A DNA stretch of 64,000 nucleotides from Patagioenas fasciata (lineage: Eukaryota; Chordata; Aves; Columbiformes; Columbidae): NCBI RefSeq assembly GCF_037038585.1, contig NW_027288510.1, positions 253,001 through 317,000 of the forward strand, read 5' to 3'. Position numbers and translations under genes: made by a program. This document shows, in pieces, positions 62,862 to 64,000 of the stretch. The stretch's first letter is position 1, and every line of letters begins with the position of its first letter. The notes under the pieces are model-generated. The model made no database searches. It saw nothing but the letters and a program-made list of their open reading frames with translations, and was not told where the DNA came from.

Positions 62862-64000
62862 GAGGCAGCTGTCAGAACACGCACACTCGATTGTTCACCA
62901 AAACATATGCAGACGCGTCCTTAGCCTGTAGATTTGGATGCACAGAGTTCCCTGTGTTCGCAAGAGACAAGGGAATCGCGTCTGTACGCACAGAAGCAAT
63001 AGCGGACCGTTTCCCTCGGAGTGAACGCGAAAGAGCCGTCTATATACTCACAGACACGCGAACGTGCCTCAATGCGGTCACAGAGGCAGCAGCTTTTGCA
63101 CAGATGCTCCTGGTGATTCTGGCACTTTCCAGGCACACTCCTGAAAGTCGCGCACACTGCTGTTCACTCGCTAAACGACCTCTTGGGAAACACGTCTCCG
63201 GTCGACGGACCGCTCAGATTGCTTCTCGTGTAACTGTGAACTGTGTCAGCGCAGGGAATCCGTCTCTGTTGAGCAGATGTCAATCCTGCCTCGCTTTTGC
63301 TTTGTTGCCTCTACCAAGATGATTTCCCGTTTCTCTCTTCACTGGAGCAGGCAGACACAGCCAACGCACATCAAGTGTCAAGAGACACGCTCTGCTGAGC
63401 TCAACGCTTGTGCAGATGCACATGTGCGACGAAGTCAACACACGTGCTTGTGGAGAGAAAGAAAGGGACTCCCAGGCGTGTGGAGCGACGGGGAGAAAGA
63501 GCGGGCGCTGAGGAACACAGTTTCAAACAGACTGTCTCCACACAAACAGGCACCTGTCTGCAGGTATCCTAGATCTTGATTCTTGAACTTGAGGAAACAC
63601 GCGTCTGAGCAAAACTCCCAAACGCTTCCAGGAAAGACACAGGCTCTCCCACAACCACACAAGTGTTTGCCCTCAGCTATAGATCAGGGACAAGCCTGTG
63701 AAGAGATGCCCTGCTATTCTTTCGCCTTACGGCATCATGTGTTTCGTTCCTCTTGGAGATCGATTGTTAAACGTCTTTCCTAGGGCGACTGTGAAGCATT
63801 TGCCAGCGGAGGAGAAGTAGCACGGAGCAGCATTCAGTACTGCCTACGAGTGTCTTTGCTACCCTACTAGCGGAGCTCCAAGAACAGGCACACATCTTCA
63901 GGTACCTTCCAAATGTGGATTCCCCTGCAGCCCCGTAGGCGGGCGTGCAGTACGCCAACCGTCAACGGACGTTTTTCCCCTCAAGCCTGTCAGGACGTTG
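62862..64000 (+). repeat. Satellite unit 38 (partial, 1,139 bp)
   Basis: Cut by the window end at u1139. C at u794 (63655) and A at u934 (63795). Private G to A at u189 (63050). Confidence 0.95.

Larger units (their letters stand above)
1..64000. repeat. Tandem satellite array, 1,699-bp unit, about 37.7 copies
   Basis: The sequence repeats head to tail with a period of 1,699 bp from the first to the last base, all copies in the same orientation. Landmark words recur at constant spacing: for example the start of a common open frame lies at 1609, 3308, 5007, 6706, then 8404 and 10102 (steps of 1,698), then every 1,699 to 62771. No unique sequence interrupts the array and neither end is seen. 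There is no internal sub-repeat large enough to notice. Units differ by about 3 bases on average. No coding gene, RNA gene or mobile element is supported anywhere. The type of sequence (long-unit, highly homogenised, non-coding satellite) fits a subtelomeric or other heterochromatic block of a eukaryote, probably a coccidian apicomplexan, but location and species are inference. A transcribed non-coding role cannot be excluded. Confidence 0.98.

Noticed and set aside
1..64000. Ribosomal DNA array or mitochondrial concatemer
   Set aside because: No stretch resembles conserved SSU, LSU or 5S rRNA or cytochrome genes in the unit on either strand.
1..64000. CRISPR array or bacterial repeat region
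   Set aside because: The period is 1,699 bp with no spacer diversity, no cas-like genes and no bacterial gene density.
1..64000. Transposable element origin (terminal repeats, reverse transcriptase or transposase)
   Set aside because: No long terminal repeat, target-site duplication or element-encoded protein is visible; units abut without insertion scars.

Overview
The whole 64,000-base window is the inside of one head-to-tail satellite array. A unit of 1,699 bp repeats 37 times in full, followed by a partial 38th copy of 1,139 bp. The array runs off both ends of the window, so its true length and flanks are not visible. Phase is set arbitrarily from window base 1; unit position u below means position within a unit counted from that base. 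Thirty-five complete units are exactly 1,699 bp. Two adjacent ones (units 5 and 6) are 1,698 bp because of the same 1-base deletion. I find no gene, rRNA, tRNA, transposon or CRISPR that I can support. Every open frame is short, recurs once per unit, overlaps others on both strands, and tolerates missense, nonsense and frameshift changes.

The organism is eukaryotic. A multi-kilobase-period satellite with no coding content, balanced base composition (roughly half G+C by eye) and a texture rich in CACA/TGTG, GAGAC and GCATGC-like words resembles coccidian apicomplexans (Toxoplasma, Neospora, Hammondia and relatives). Several tandem satellite families are known in T. gondii. This assignment rests on texture only, and I could not match the unit to a named family.

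The units are extremely similar. I found 27 substitution sites and one 1-base deletion site in 38 units; this was read by eye and through translated frames, so a few silent changes may be missed. Two sites are common polymorphisms near 50%: u794 (G in 20 units, C in 18) and u934 (A in 20, G in 18). The other 26 sites give 39 rare-variant occurrences, about one per unit. Two random units therefore differ by about 3 bases, or roughly 99.8% identity.

Layout by variant pattern: units 1-4 (1-6796) are all G at u934. Units 5-20 (6797-33978) mix all four u794/u934 combinations. Units 21-29 (33979-49269) are uniformly A at u934 and hold most of the rare variants. Units 30-35 (49270-59463) are uniformly G at u934. 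Units 36-38 (59464-64000) are uniformly A. There is no fixed higher-order repeat. Rare variants are shared by neighbours 1-3 units apart and sometimes 5-16 apart, and several units are mosaics. Together this points to continuing homogenisation by gene conversion or unequal exchange, or partly to copy mixing during assembly.

Within each unit the non-coding structure includes three alternating purine-pyrimidine tracts (u1185-1351), a cluster of small inverted repeats at u1081-1148, a 7-bp-arm inverted repeat at u1382-1418, and an 11-bp-arm inverted repeat spanning the unit boundary.
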